Numbered from the stretch's first letter, positions 35,401-48,642 are shown. The stretch: 64,000 nucleotides of DNA from Myxocyprinus asiaticus (GCF_019703515.2 NC_059373.1:11815281-11879280), one strand, 5' to 3'. Numbers and translations: made by a program. The notes: generated from the sequence alone by a model not told the origin.

Positions 35401-37585
35401 TTAGGCTAGGGATAAAAGGCTTTTTCACACATCCATAATCAAAACATTTTCATAATAATTATTGATCTATATTGGCAATTTTATTTTTTTTAATTATATA
35501 TAAATAGTGCTACTCATTGCTGCACCAAGCCCTTAAATCTACCGCAAAGGCTTACCAGTATTTGTCGGTAGCTTGTGAGGTCTAAGAGTCGGTACATGCT
35601 GCGTACACACAAGTCTTTGTCTCTTTATATGTATTTCTCAACTCAACATTAGTAAAATGTGAGTGGCAGGGTAGCTGAACTTCAGTTTAATTTCCTCTTA
35701 TTTGTTTTATATATTCGCTTCTCTTACCCTTTCCTCAAAACTTTCCCATTTGTTTATCTGCCATAACATTAACCACAAAGAAACATTAGCTGCACAAATG
35801 TAGGGGTGACAGAAGACTTGTGTCTCTGCAGAAAAAAAAAAATGGCGTTTTCCACTCAGTGGGCATTTTCAAACCGGGATAGGCATTTTTCAACTGCTAT
35901 ACATGATTTGCCTACTACACTGAGATTCCATACTTTCATTGGATAATTGAAAAATGTCCATCCCAGATTGAAAACACCAACAGATTGGGAAACACCCATT
36001 ATTGTTCTGCAGAAACCTATACTTCGGTGACAGAGGTGACGATAACTTGGTATTAAAGGTTTAGTTAACCCAAAAATTAAAATTCTCTCATCATTTACTC
36101 ACCCTCATGCCATCCCAGATGTGTATGACTTTCTTTCTTCAGCAGAACACAAATGAAGATTTTTAGAAGAATATTTCAGCTCTGTAGGTCCATACAATGC
36201 AAGTGGATGGTGATTAGCACTTTATAGCTCTAGAAATCACAGACAATCATAGTAAAAGCAATCCATACAAATCCAGTGGTTAAATTAACGTCTTCCAAAG
36301 TGATATGATCAGGTGAGAAACACATCAATATTTAAGTCCTTTTGATTATAATTATTTACTTCGGTCACTCTCCGATGCCTGTCCACAATGGGACTCGGTT
36401 CCCTCCGCCTCTCGCGTGACACAAGCACACTGGCATGTTCAAATGAAAGCAAAACCAATGAAGCTTGTGAACAGCATTCTCTTGTAAACAAATTGAGCTG
36501 CACTTTTGGTTGTATGACGACAGTTCCCATGCGAACATGCCGACATTCTTACATTATGCGAGAGGCGGAGAGAACCGAGTCCCATTGTGGACAGGCATCG
36601 GAGAGTGACCGGAAGTAAACAATTATAGTGAAAAAGACTTAAATATTGATCTGTTTCACACCCAAAGCAATCATATTGTTTTAGAAGACATTAATTTAAC
36701 CACTGGAGTTGAATGGATTGCTTTTACTACAATTGTCTGTGCTTTTTGGATCTTTAAAGTGCTTTCCACTTGCATTGTATGGACCTACAGAGCTAAGATA
36801 TTTTTCTAAAAATCTTTGTTTATGTTCAACAGAAGAAAGAAAGTCATACACATCTGGGATGGCATGAGGTTAAGTAAATGATGAGAGAATTTTCATTTTT
36901 GGGTGAACTAAACCTTTAAGTACAGTAAATGTTATATCACCCCCTTGTAGTCTCCCAAAGCTGTGAAGCCAGACTACATTAAACAGAAGGCCAACTGACT
37001 GTGAATTAGGAAAGCACAAAAATTAGGCTTCTAATTTAAATGTCGGCTAATGTTTATATATATCGATGCCTCAAAAACATATCGAGAAAATAACATGCCG
37101 ATCAGTAATCTATGTATTAATATTTTATGACATTCCTAGTTTCTTTACAAAATAATTGTTTTATTAAACAAAAATAAAAAGATGTATGGATAAATTTGAC
37201 CAGCAACCAACAAGTGTCCAGTATACAGCATGTAGGAACTCCTTCAATGGTTGAGGGAATTGCCTGAGTGCCCAGAGCTGTAATCTAGGCAAAGATGGGC
37301 TACTCGGAAGAAGCTAAAATATAAGAAAGTTTTGATTTGTTTAGTTGTATTTTTTTTTTTAATGCATAATTCCAATATTTTAATTTGTAATATTTTATAG
37401 TTTTTATTACTGTAAGGCTCTTAAATGTGTAGGTGTGTCCACCCTTTTGACTGGTAGAGTAAATTCCTGTATCCAACACCAATGTTTCAGCTTCACAGCT
37501 GAAATCATGCTACTGGTTTTATCTCCATTCTCAGGGAGAAAGCCGATCTCGCTCTCCACCCAAACGCTGGAGCACCATCTTCTGA
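27797..37585 (+). CDS. mbp: Myelin basic protein, five coding exons
   Basis: Exons 27797-27916, 29748-29852, 31140-31166, 33826-33915 and 37535-37585 join in phase 0 to encode about 130 very basic residues, the size of fish MBPs and shorter than the mammalian 18.5-kDa form. Diagnostic parts are MATASTSG at the N terminus, GRFFGGDK (28-35), NPVVHFF (66-72, the most conserved MBP segment), NTLSRIF (106-112) and a fish-type ending RSRSPPKRWSTIF. MBP is a disordered cytoplasmic protein that binds acidic lipids and compacts myelin in oligodendrocytes and Schwann cells. Every exon is a multiple of three, so skipping keeps the frame, as in mammalian isoforms. The ATG follows an in-frame stop 24 nt upstream (27770-27772). 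It is divergent from galr1. I see no sequence matching the long mammalian central part between the PPPSQGK and GTLSKIF segments. Confidence 0.95.
28812..29460. mobile_element. TTAA-type MITE in mbp intron 1
   Basis: It begins TGGATAGTGGTTCACC after TTAA (28808-28811) and ends GGGTCAACTGTCCCTTT. Inner arms CTCACCCTCATGCCATACCA and CATCTGGGATGGCATGAAAA, together with CATATCGCCACCTACTGGGC, match the copy at 12504-13138. It is non-coding. Confidence 0.8.
29748..29852 (+). CDS. mbp: mbp exon 2 (residues 41-75), with a second in-frame acceptor
   Basis: The acceptor TTTTTTGAAG precedes GGTTCATTTCGT, giving GSFRG as in other fish MBPs. A stronger pyrimidine-rich acceptor (CTCCTCTCCACAG) at 29771-29783 would start the exon at AGACCC (29784), 12 codons shorter and still in frame. 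Encodes NPVVHFFRSF. The donor is TTT followed by GTAAGT. Confidence 0.9.
29930..31139 (+). other. mbp intron 2, non-coding
   Basis: Only A-rich homopolymer tracts (about 29928-29960 and 30164-30191) and T-rich runs (30380-30425) stand out. Confidence 0.5.
31140..31166 (+). CDS. mbp: mbp exon 3, 27-nt microexon (residues 76-84)
   Basis: TTTCCTTGAAG precedes GTGTCCTCTCCTCGTCCC, and AAG is followed by GTAAGT. Encodes VSSPRPKSK, the counterpart of the mammalian proline-rich VTPRTPPPSQGK. Confidence 0.88.
32336..32745 (+). repeat. TTTC/CCTT pyrimidine tract in mbp intron 3
   Basis: About 400 nt of almost pure pyrimidine built of CTTT, CCTT and CTTCC units with short breaks. Open frames across it (F/S/L-rich on plus, KE-rich on minus) are low-complexity artefacts. 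Confidence 0.92.
33300..33600. mobile_element. Fragment related to the nested repeat at 41379-41720
   Basis: CCAATGAATGGCTGACTTAG followed by TTGTCTCTGCGCATTAAGTA closely resembles the interior of the element at 41379-41720. The ends are not recognised, so the limits are approximate. It sits in mbp intron 3. Confidence 0.45.
33826..33915 (+). CDS. mbp: mbp exon 4 (residues 85-114)
   Basis: The acceptor is GTCTTCTAG. Encodes ASSSPRGTES...RRRREQNTLSRIFNV. The last part aligns with the mammalian GTLSKIFKLG segment. The donor is GTG followed by GTGAGC. Confidence 0.93.
33916..35267 (+). other. mbp intron 4, 5' part, non-coding
   Basis: No exon or transposon end is recognised in this stretch. 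Confidence 0.5.
35268..37458. mobile_element. Tc1-like MITE split by other sequence, mbp intron 4
   Basis: The left end ACTACCAGTCATAAGTTTGG and the right end GGTGTGTCCACCCTTTTGAC plus TGGTAGAGT are inverted repeats of the CACTACCGGTCAAA family. The right half (about 37180-37458, with CAAGTGTCCAGTATACAGCA) matches the copy at 49029-49510 (AATAAGTGCCCAACATAGAT), which lacks the intervening DNA. About 1.7 kb, including the MITE at 36057-36920, has therefore separated the two ends. No transposase remains. Confidence 0.65.
36057..36920. mobile_element. TTAA-type MITE carrying an inner hairpin element
   Basis: The ends AGGTTTAGTTAACCCAAAAA and TTTTTGGGTGAACTAAACCT are inverted repeats of the 12504-13138 family. 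Its loop holds an extra palindrome: about 36346-36415 pairs almost perfectly with 36558-36627 (GATGCCTGTCCACAATGGGA and complement), with GGCATGTTC/GAACATGCC further in. This extra hairpin is absent from sister copies. Confidence 0.82.
37535..37585 (+). CDS. mbp: mbp exon 5 (residues 115-130 and stop)
   Basis: The acceptor CCATTCTCAG precedes GGAGAAAGCCGATC. Encodes GESRSRSPPKRWSTIF then TGA (37583-37585), corresponding to the mammalian GRDSRSGSPMARR end with a fish-type tail. Confidence 0.95.
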   Translation, partial: GESRSRSPPKRWSTIF

Positions 37586-38957
37586 GCCCTTCTCTGACCA
37601 GAAAAACACCCAAATGGAAGAGAGTGTAAAAGATGAAGAGCAAAAACGCGAGAGGAAGGATCTCTGCAGTACAGATTCACAAGCCGCTGCGAGTTTAATA
37701 GACTAACATTGGCCATCTTCGCTTCCTAGATAAAGATACAATCCAAGTATCTGTCATTATATGCATGTTGGGTTTCAAAAGCACGTGTTGACTGTATGTG
37801 TGTAAAACTGCTGCAATCTTTGTCAATGGTCAGGTGATGCAATAGAAAGTCTAGCTGTTATATTGATCGTCTCCCTTCTAAATACAGCAGAAGTGACTAA
37901 TCTGAAAATGTGAAGTGACTAAGAGTGAAAGACATTATAATCCCTAAAAAATGCAGAGTAACCAAAAGGTTTGGCTGAATTTAGTCTTATTTGACGGAAG
38001 AAAATTCCTCTTTAACGGTGTAATGATAAAACAGACTTTCCAAATTGTTTGAACCTTTAAAAAAATAAAATAAAATAAGTTTTAAGTAGGAGATAATTTC
38101 CATAAAACCCCAATATTTATAATTTTGAAATTAAGCGGTTTGGCCTACTTGTCTCAGATGTATATACAGTCTTTCTTACACAATGGGTTGCATGGGTGCT
38201 ATTTAGCTTTTGATGCATGACATTAGTCCTTGTGCTACAGAGAAGACATTTCATGTTTTGTTTTTTTTTAATCAATGTTCAGCCTCAGTGATGTGCAGTG
38301 TATTTGTGTATGTATGTGTTCATTGTTGTCCTTGTGCTGTGTTATATATCGGTTATTTTCTTTGTATCAAGAACTCTGTATATAGAATTCTTTATTGTGC
38401 TTTGAGCAACATAAAAATGATGACCTGTTAACACTCCATACATTTACTTAATATAACATTAGATTTGAGAAATTATTTTTCTTATAATTAGGAACGCACC
38501 TTAAAACCATTAAACAATGACTAAAAACTCAGTTTTGTGGACTAGGGAATAGATTCTAAGCACATATGAGTCTTAGATTGTACGCCCTTATTTGTTGCAC
38601 TATATTACATATTATGTGTTAAAACAGCTTGTAAATGTTGTCTGCGTCATTAGATGTGCAATTTTTTGTTATTTTAGAAAGGCCTCACATTATTACCCAG
38701 GGATAGGATTAATATTTAATAACAGACATGCAGAAATCTAGGAAAAAGAGTCACTGGGAGCAAAAAAGGAGGGAAACCTGAAAGTGCAAAAGGGAAAATG
38801 TGAGATGAGAAACAAGGAAAGGAATTTTGAAAGAGTGAGGTGGGTTTATTCAGCTGATTTTCATGGTAAGTTATTCTGTGGTGTTTCTCACCTGTCTTAA
38901 TAATGTTCATTGTTTTATGTCTCAGAGTATTCTTGTACTGTTTATGGAATAGTGCTG

Positions 38958-38963
38958 AATAAA
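38958..38963 (+). terminator. Candidate mbp poly(A) signal AATAAA
   Basis: The first canonical hexamer after about 1.37 kb of 3' UTR, followed by T- and GT-containing sequence. A second hexamer lies at 39109-39114. Confidence 0.5.
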
Positions 38964-39108
38964 CATTAGGTCAAATATTCTCTCTGTCAGCGCTGGATTT
39001 GTCTCAAATATGGTGCTACAATTTATATTATGGACAAGATATTCTGAAGTGGCCAGGTGTTCTGATGTAATATCATATAACTTTTCCTTGATTTATAAAA
39101 TAACATTA

Positions 39109-39114
39109 AATAAA
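39109..39114 (+). terminator. Alternative mbp poly(A) signal AATAAA
   Basis: A second hexamer, about 1.52 kb after the stop codon and just before a transposon begins at 39231. Confidence 0.4.
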
Positions 39115-39230
39115 GATTCAGACATGAATGCTGTTTGTGTCTAATTGCGCATGTTTGAGTACTGTAGTTCACAAATTGACATGGACATGAACTTCGACTT
39201 CAATATTTTAGGCTAAAAAGTACATATTTT

Positions 39231-40130
39231 TACAACCCCAATTCCAAAACAGTTGGGGCAGCATGACATATGCTAATAAAATCAAAAAGTAGAGATTGGT
39301 CAAATCTATTCACCCTGTGCTATAATAAAGGCACTACAACAACACATTATTTAATGTTTTACCTTGTGAATTTAAATGTTCATCAATTATGCAGGCTTTT
39401 AGCTGCGCAATTCTACGGGGCCTTCGTTGCCATATTGTGTGTTTCATAGTGCGCCACACATTTTCAGTTGCAGACAGCTCAGGACTGCAGGCAGGCCAAT
39501 CTAGCACCTGCACTCTCTGCTTACACAACCATGCACTTATAATTGGACAGTATGTGGTTTGTTGTTGTCCTGCTGAAAACCACTTCTGAATGTGCGTGAT
39601 CTCTGATTCCTCAGACATCATTGTCTTGAAAAAAAAAATGTCATGCATCTGTAATAGATATCATGACATGGGCTTGGGAATACTTCTGTAAACCTTTGTC
39701 AGTCAACACCATTTGCAGCTGCATCCACTGATACAAGGCTTTACTATGCAAAGCAGAAGCCATACATCAACACTGTCAAGAAGGGCAGCCACCCTGAACA
39801 ACAGCGCAGCTGAAGTCCTGCATAATGGACGAATGGGGGTAAAATTAACTTGCTAAACTTAACAAACTAATGTCCTGAGTGCCCAAATGCTGAAGTGTTA
39901 TTAGAAGAAATGGTTATGTTAAAAAGTGGTAAACACTCGACTGTCCAAACTTTTTGGAGTGTTTTGCAGTCATTCCATTTTAAATGAATGTATATTTTGA
40001 AAAAATATATAAATAAATAATAATTAAATTAACAAGGTAAAACACCAAATACTGTGTTGTGTAGTGTATTCAATATAGCACAGGGTAAATTGGATTTACA
40101 AATCACTCTGTTTTACTCTGATTTAAATAT
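39231..40130 (-). mobile_element. Degenerate Tc1/mariner transposon
   Basis: The left end is TACAACCCCAATTCCAAAAC plus AGTTGGGGCAGC, an end widespread in fish. Subterminal sequence near 39300-39375 pairs with 40020-40095 (TTTTACCTTGTTAATTTAAT, ACACAACACAGTATTTGGTG on the minus strand). Minus-strand 39334-39570 encodes a transposase C-terminal remnant, VQVLDWPACSPELSATENVW then KHTIWQRRPRRIAQLK, matching the Tc1 block WPAQSPDLNPIENLW. It is truncated and not functional. Confidence 0.82.
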
Positions 40131-41028
40131 GTAACTGGTCACCATTTCTTCTAAGTTTACCACCACTTTTAATCAACTTTTTGATTTCACTAGTTCATTT
40201 CAATGTAAATAAGTTCCACATAAACATAACAGATGCAATTAATAGTAGGTAAAACCCTATTCTTAACATTCAAGCTTCAAAAACATTTTTACATTCTGTT
40301 GGGATCTTGAGGACAGTCATACCATTGAAATTGCTAGAAGAAGAAGAAGCAGAAGAAAGAAAGACAATTACAGATTAATGAGATTCTCTCTTAAGTGAGA
40401 GTAAGCCAAAAAAATTGCCTTGACCTTTGAATGGTGTGTTAGAGCTTTTCGATTGTAAGACTGACAGGTATTTTGTTCTTTTTATTATTTCCCTCAATGT
40501 CTATTGAAAGGTTACTGAAAGGCCTTTTAAATGTTTAAAGAATACTTTGTGTCAAACTTCTCGCTTCTGTTCAGTTGAAAGAAAACCTGACATATTATGC
40601 TGTACATATTGTATATTGTATAACCCTTAAGATTTAACTAAGACTTGCTTTACCATGAACCTATTCCATTTGCCAGTATACAATAAAAACTCGTTGGCAA
40701 AAATAACACAATGGAGTACAATGTCCACAGTGCACTGAATAAAATCAATTCAAGGTGGGATTTCACACCTCACCTTTTTCCCTGTGAAAAATACATATGT
40801 GCAGTTCTCTCTTGATGTTATTTCAGTGGACTCTATTTGATCTAGCCGTAAAAGCGTGAGAGGAACAGTGAATTATTTGACAAGGCCGACTGAATCTCAC
40901 CCACACAGTCCAGTATTACGGAGCATGTAAGCACAATGCTCAAAAACGGTAATAATAAAAATCATCATGAAAGCAATTATTCAATCATTAACTGAAACAC
41001 GAAAACCATAGCTGTTGTTGAAATGACT
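40131..41028. other. No feature recognised
   Basis: AT-rich intergenic DNA with a short GAA run near 40338-40362. No exon is supported. Confidence 0.45.
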
Positions 41029-41378
41029 GCGCCACTATGGCAAGCCGAATTGACTTTTAATCACATGCAGGAAATGAATAATTGATTTCAAGTTACATTT
41101 TCACTAAAATTTTAGTTCTTGATATCGTGAATGTAATTACTACTAGTGAAAGTGCATATTTTTGACATCAGTAATTACATGTACACTAAAAAACTTTATT
41201 TCTTGATATCAAAAATGGCATAATTACTCACATGAATATAAATTCTTGATGTCAAAATTTTATTTTCACTAGTACAAACTATAATTTTTGATATCTGTAA
41301 CTGTATTTTCACTAGTAGAATTTCACAGTGATCTGTCATTCACTCCTATTTAAAACACAATTACAGATATCTAAAATT

Positions 41379-41720
41379 AAAGCTGAAGTATGAAATTTCT
41401 GCGCCACTAGTGCCACCAAATGGAATTGCAAAAATACATTTTTTCAAAACAGATTTCTGAATATGCCCCACGTCTGCCATTGGTCAAACAAAAAGATAAC
41501 CCTGCACCCAGTTCATGCCATTGGTTGAGTGACATTGTTGGGGCAGGTCAAAGCGGGTCGTTTAAAACAAACAGAGCAATTTTCAAAGCACCACAGAAAG
41601 ACAGTGCTTACAGTTTCTGAGAAAATTAACCTGTGAATGGCTTACTTATAGTTGTCTCTGCATATTACGTTGGGATATGAGAAGGTATTTGAACACTGAA
41701 AAAGTTACACTTCAGCTATA
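41379..41720. mobile_element. Nested MITE with AGCTGAAGT ends
   Basis: AAGCTGAAGTATGAAATTTC at the left, ACTTCAGCTATAATTTC at the right. The interior has GCGCCACTAGTGCCACC and CATTGGTTGAGTGACATTG. It interrupts the 42-bp array of the surrounding foldback. A related fragment lies at about 33300-33600. Confidence 0.7.
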
Positions 41721-42069
41721 ATTTCTTACTAGTTGAAATTCGAATTTCACATCTCAGCAATGCACACCTTACTAGTAAAAATGATCATTTTAATATCAGT
41801 AATTACATTGTTACTAGTTCAAATGTCCATTCCTGAATATCAACAAATAAATTGCAACTAGTAAAAATTCTCATTTTGGATATCAGTAATTGGGTTTTCA
41901 CTGGTGGCAGTGTTCATTTCTGATATCTGTTATGTGATTTTAACTAGTAAGAAAGGCTTTAGATATCTTTTATTACTTTCCAATTTATTGATATCTGAAA
42001 CCCATTTCCAGATACCTGAAATATCAAATCTAACAGAAATACATATACAGACATCAAAACTTAGCCTTT

Positions 42070-42565
42070 TCTGTCAGGAATGCATATGAAGAGTAGGACT
42101 CAAATGCAGAGGGGTAAGTGAACAGTCTTTTATTGATGACAAACAACAGATGTGAGAGTCAATGATGGAATGTAATCGGCACAGACTGCAGAGTGGAATG
42201 TCCGAGGGAAGGCTGATGATGACGACTGATGGATACCCGGGCGGTGGAGAGGATGAGAACAGCAGATGGTGAGAGAAAATGAATAATCCACATGGAGGAA
42301 TGAATCAAACAACAGGGAAATTCAACAGGTCATAATCCACATGACAGGTAAGTCAAACAGGTAATAATCCACACGACAGGTAAAACTGGACTGACAGGAG
42401 GGTAAGACTGCAACACAGAGAACGCTGAACAATCTGGTGACGAACAAAAGACACAAGGGAGAATATATAGGGAGAGTAATAGGGAACAGGTGTGGGTGAG
42501 CAGACACAGGAAAAAGACAAACGGACTCACTTGTCGTAATTTATGTATTTTTTTTATGTCAGGAA
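42070..42565 (-). mobile_element. LTR-like sequence, probable solo LTR
   Basis: On the minus strand it contains CCCTATATATTCTCCC (TATA-like) and, near its 3' end, an AATAAA followed by GACTGTTCACTTACCCCTCT and a final CCTGACA, the layout of fish LTRs. No internal retrotransposon genes are present and no clear target duplication is found. A TGTCAGGAAT word occurs at both edges. Confidence 0.55.
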
Positions 42566-42992
42566 TATGCATTCGCACTAGAAACCATGTAATTATATAA
42601 CATATTTACATTTTTACTGTTAAGTGATTTGCTGATAAGTTTTCATCTAGTAATTGTGTTTTGATTAGGAGTGAATGACAGATCATTGTGAAATTCTACT
42701 GCAGTTACAGATAACAAGAATTACAAGATTACAAGTTTTTACTGGTTAAAATTACATTTATGATATCAAGATATGTATTTCTGCCAGTGATTTTTTATAT
42801 AAAGAATTAACATGTTTACTACTATTGCAAATGTAATTTCTGATATACAAAATGAGCACTTTCTCTAATAGTAATGCCATTTCTGGTATTAAAAATTAGC
42901 ATTTTAACTAGTGCAAATTCAATTGTTGATATCATATCAACAATTCATATCCAGCACGTGATTAAAAGTCAATTCGGCTTGCCGTATGCGCC

Positions 42993-43915
42993 TTTGGTAT
43001 GAACATGTGACCATTTTCTTTTCACTGCACTCTAGATTACACTCGCACTATACTTCATGACTTCAAACGCGTACTTGAGACCTGGAGGGTTTATAATGGG
43101 CTTCTCATAATGTGCCCGAAGATCTGTTGCACGCGTTAACACATTTTCTTCCTCCGAGAACCATATTAATAATAACACTTGCATGCGCTACACGGAAGAA
43201 GAGGAAGTTGTTTCACTGTGCGCTTTGAAGAGACAGTGTTTGATCTGTTTTTTGGAATATCTATATCCATGTACAGATGCACACACAAATCCATTATTCC
43301 GTGTATTCTGTAACGCGACAAAAAAAAAAAGGCAACAGGTGTTTCATCAGAAAGTGAAGAAACACTGCCCTCCTTTGGTGTAACAGTGAAGTACACTGTC
43401 AAAGGGAGAATTGGTACCTTGCGTTACAGCATTTAAACAGTAAAAAAAAAAAAAAAAAATACATTTAAATTAAATTATAAAGAAAGAAAATGTTTTCTAT
43501 TTTGAACATTTATTTCTTGCTATCAAATAAACGTCTTTCGAAAAAACCTACAAAAGTATAACTTTTTCATGGAGGCCTGTTCGCAACATTTACAAATGTA
43601 CATAATATTGATATTTATTTTTTATTAAATTATATTTTTGTCTTATATTATTCTGTTCTTCAACACTTTTTTGTATTTTAGGTATAAAACCATAAAACAT
43701 AATTAGGCCTAATTTAACATTATAACATTTTATTTTATTTTATTTTAACAAGAGCACACAATTCTTATTGCTCTGCAGTTGTTTAGCAGGTGTGGAGTGG
43801 TGTCGTGGCTGTCATTAGCCAGTAGAGGGCATCAGTGAGTGTGAGAGAAAGAGACAAGCATAGGGTTATTTCAATATTCAGGTCAATACACTTAACATCT
43901 TTTTTTAATCCCCTG

Positions 43916-43916
<1 letters not shown>
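42993..43916. other. No feature recognised
   Basis: About 43020-43390 is GC-richer with a 66-codon plus frame and a 78-codon minus frame, neither recognised. A poly-A run lies at 43442-43459. Confidence 0.4.
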
Positions 43917-43991
<75 letters not shown>

Positions 43992-43996
43992 GTCTG

Positions 43997-44027
<31 letters not shown>

Positions 44028-44028
44028 G
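43917..44028. repeat. (TCTA)n microsatellite
   Basis: About 28 tetranucleotide units with a TCTGTCTG interruption near 43990. Confidence 0.95.
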
Positions 44029-44261
44029 CTCCTTCAACCTGTATGAAAAGAGGCAGATGTGAACAGTATTGCGGAGGCAGACTGACATAACTCTTCTCCT
44101 CTAGGGCCTGGACTGGTGATAGTGGTAAGGATCTGCCGCAGGGAGGGGGGAGAACTGTTGTCATGACACATCTCTCCCTAGTGGAGGAGGGGTTAAGCAC
44201 TCAGGGATTTCCACCAAAGCAAGACTCCACACCATCCCTGACCATCTGCCCACACCCCTCC

Positions 44262-44282
44262 TATACCCCCCCACCCCCCCCA

Positions 44283-44331
<49 letters not shown>

Positions 44332-44345
44332 CCTCCCTTCCTCTC
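44262..44345. repeat. C-rich and (CT)n simple repeats
   Basis: C homopolymer blocks (44262-44288) followed by about 20 CT units and CCT variants. Confidence 0.9.
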
Positions 44346-45239
44346 TCATTCATCCTGGACTGCTCTCCCTCCTCCTTGCACGTCCATGTCTGAGAGATTA
44401 GACTTTCTGGTTATTAGGACAATGTGTATTAAGAATGCATTTCAAATGCATGCAAATATAGGTTTCCAAATAAAAAATAACTAATGTTGAACCTCACATT
44501 GTCATTTCTCACAGGTTTTGGGTGTTTAACAGTTCAAAAAGGGCTGTGCACATGGTCCCAAGTACGTACTGTAATTCTGAGTTTTTGCAATATAGCTAGG
44601 AGGGACTTATTTTCTCTGTCAGCTTGCAGATGAATAAAGACAATGTACAGTAGGCTGCTGTTGGACAGCTGCTCTCCATTGTCAGTCACCTGCAGGTGAT
44701 GTTGTATTTGAAAGCCTCTGCCTACCTCCAGTCTATCATATATTTCATCACTAGCTACAACAAAAGTGAAATCAGGTAGCCTTACAGCTGTTGGATAGAC
44801 CAAGGAACAAAGCTGTCAATGGTTCTTTAGGACACCTTTAAGACTCCTAGTCCATAAACATGCAAGACTAGCTTTTTCTGTACAGCCCCACAGAACATAC
44901 AGTATCTGTCAGCCATTATTATTAGGCAGAGCTTTTGAGTAACCATGACAAGGAAACACAAGTCTCTTTATTCTCTCTTTATGCTGTTTTAATTGTCTCG
45001 ATCTCCTGTCCCAAAACTAATTACAGGTACAAAGAGACACTGCCAGATGAAAGCGCCTATGCTTTGACGGATGATGAGAAGCAAAATAAATGCGATTTGC
45101 GCAGTAATGGGCAACGAACGAGTTTCTGCAGCATCTGTAAGTTCTGTCAAGAACTGTCAGTGACTGAACAAGCCTTCAGAGTTGAGGATCTGGGCCACAC
45201 AGGCTGCAACATATTTCGCAAGTAGGAGGGGCCCCAGAG
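44346..45239. other. No feature recognised
   Basis: A 96-codon plus-strand frame (44935-45225) shows no family resemblance and has no clear splice context. Confidence 0.4.
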
Positions 45240-45380
45240 AGCTACTGGGATCACTATCTCACTCTGTGCCCTTGAGCAAGCCCCTTAACCTTAAGTTGTT
45301 CCAGGGGGACCATCCCTGCTGTCAGTGCACAGAAAATTACTTTGGACGGAAAGTGTAATGTAAAAGGCAAGTAAGTCATA
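45240..45380 (+). mobile_element. SINE-like fragment
   Basis: CCTTGAGCAAGCCCCTTAAC, TTGTTCCAGGGGGACCATCC and AGTGCACAGAAAATTACTTT GGA correspond to the body of a widespread fish SINE (CCTTGAGCAAGGC...CCAGGGGGA...CTTTGGA). A shorter second copy of the 3' part lies at 45482-45540. Confidence 0.55.
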
Positions 45381-48050
<2,670 letters not shown>

Positions 48051-48053
48051 CAA

Positions 48054-48570
48054 TACTGTGCAAAAGTCTTAGGCACATAAGATGCTTCACAAAAACATTT
48101 GTCTTAAGATGGTTATTTATATTTTCAGCTTTAGTGTGTCAATAGGAAATATACATTTTAGACTCCCAAACATTACTTTTGCAAATAGAATAGAATAACA
48201 GGGAGCCCTGCAACAGATGGCATGGTCCCCACAGAGCTCCCCACTGAACATTGAGTCAGTCTGGGATTACAAGAAGAGACAGAAGCAATTGAGACAGCCT
48301 AGATAGAAGAACTGTGGTGAATTTTCCAAGAAGCTTGGAACATCCTATCTGCAAACTACCAGAAAAACTGTGTCCTAGTGTACCTAGGAGAATTGGTGCT
48401 GTTTTGAAGGCAAAGGTGGTCACACCAAATATTGATTTAGCTTTTTTATGTTTACTGGACTTTGTATGACATTAATTGATCAATGAAAACTATTTATGGC
48501 ATTATTTTTGAAGACATCCTAACTTTGCAACATTTTCCCCAAGTACCTAAAAATTTTGCACAGTACTGTA
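48054..48570. mobile_element. Internally deleted Tc1-like element
   Basis: TACTGTGCAAAAGTCTTAGG at the left pairs with AAAATTTTGCACAGTACTGTA at the right (last 20 nt). The family has TA-flanked ends. At about 520 bp no transposase frame survives. A (CA)n run follows at 48575-48630. Confidence 0.8.
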
Positions 48571-48571
48571 T

Positions 48572-48574
<3 letters not shown>

Positions 48575-48641
<67 letters not shown>

Positions 48642-48642
48642 C
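48575..48642. repeat. (CA)n(TA)n microsatellite
   Basis: About 28 CA units followed by a short TA run. Confidence 0.93.

Larger units (their letters stand above)
37586..39135 (+). other. mbp 3' UTR
   Basis: About 1.4-1.5 kb from the stop codon to candidate poly(A) signals, similar to the long mammalian Mbp 3' UTR. That UTR carries mRNA transport signals in oligodendrocytes; I could not recognise the mammalian A2RE sequence here. There is no transposon in the first 1.4 kb, unlike the surrounding DNA, which fits a retained UTR. Confidence 0.6.
41029..42992. mobile_element. Foldback element built on a ~42-bp tandem unit
   Basis: GGCAAGCCGAATTGACTTTT at the left pairs with AAAAGTCAATTCGGCTTGCC at the right. 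Between them GATATC-like sites recur every 42-43 bp (for example 41121, 41164, 41205, 41248, 41290, then 41792, 41836, 41879, 41922, 41962, and again 42842, 42885, 42928), with ACTAGT alternating between many of them. Two other repeats sit inside (41379-41720, 42070-42565). It is non-coding. Confidence 0.75.

Noticed and set aside
38958..39630. znf236 3' end expected next to mbp by human gene order
   Set aside because: No C2H2 finger pattern (CxxC...HxxxH) is readable on the minus strand between 39 and 64 kb, so the gene is absent or further away.
43917..44028. CRISPR-like direct repeats
   Set aside because: A perfect tetranucleotide microsatellite without spacers. All regular arrays in the window are simple repeats or minisatellites.
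44935..45225. 96-codon plus-strand open frame
   Set aside because: No family resemblance, no splice context, and its downstream edge runs into a SINE-like fragment. Length alone is not evidence at this base composition.
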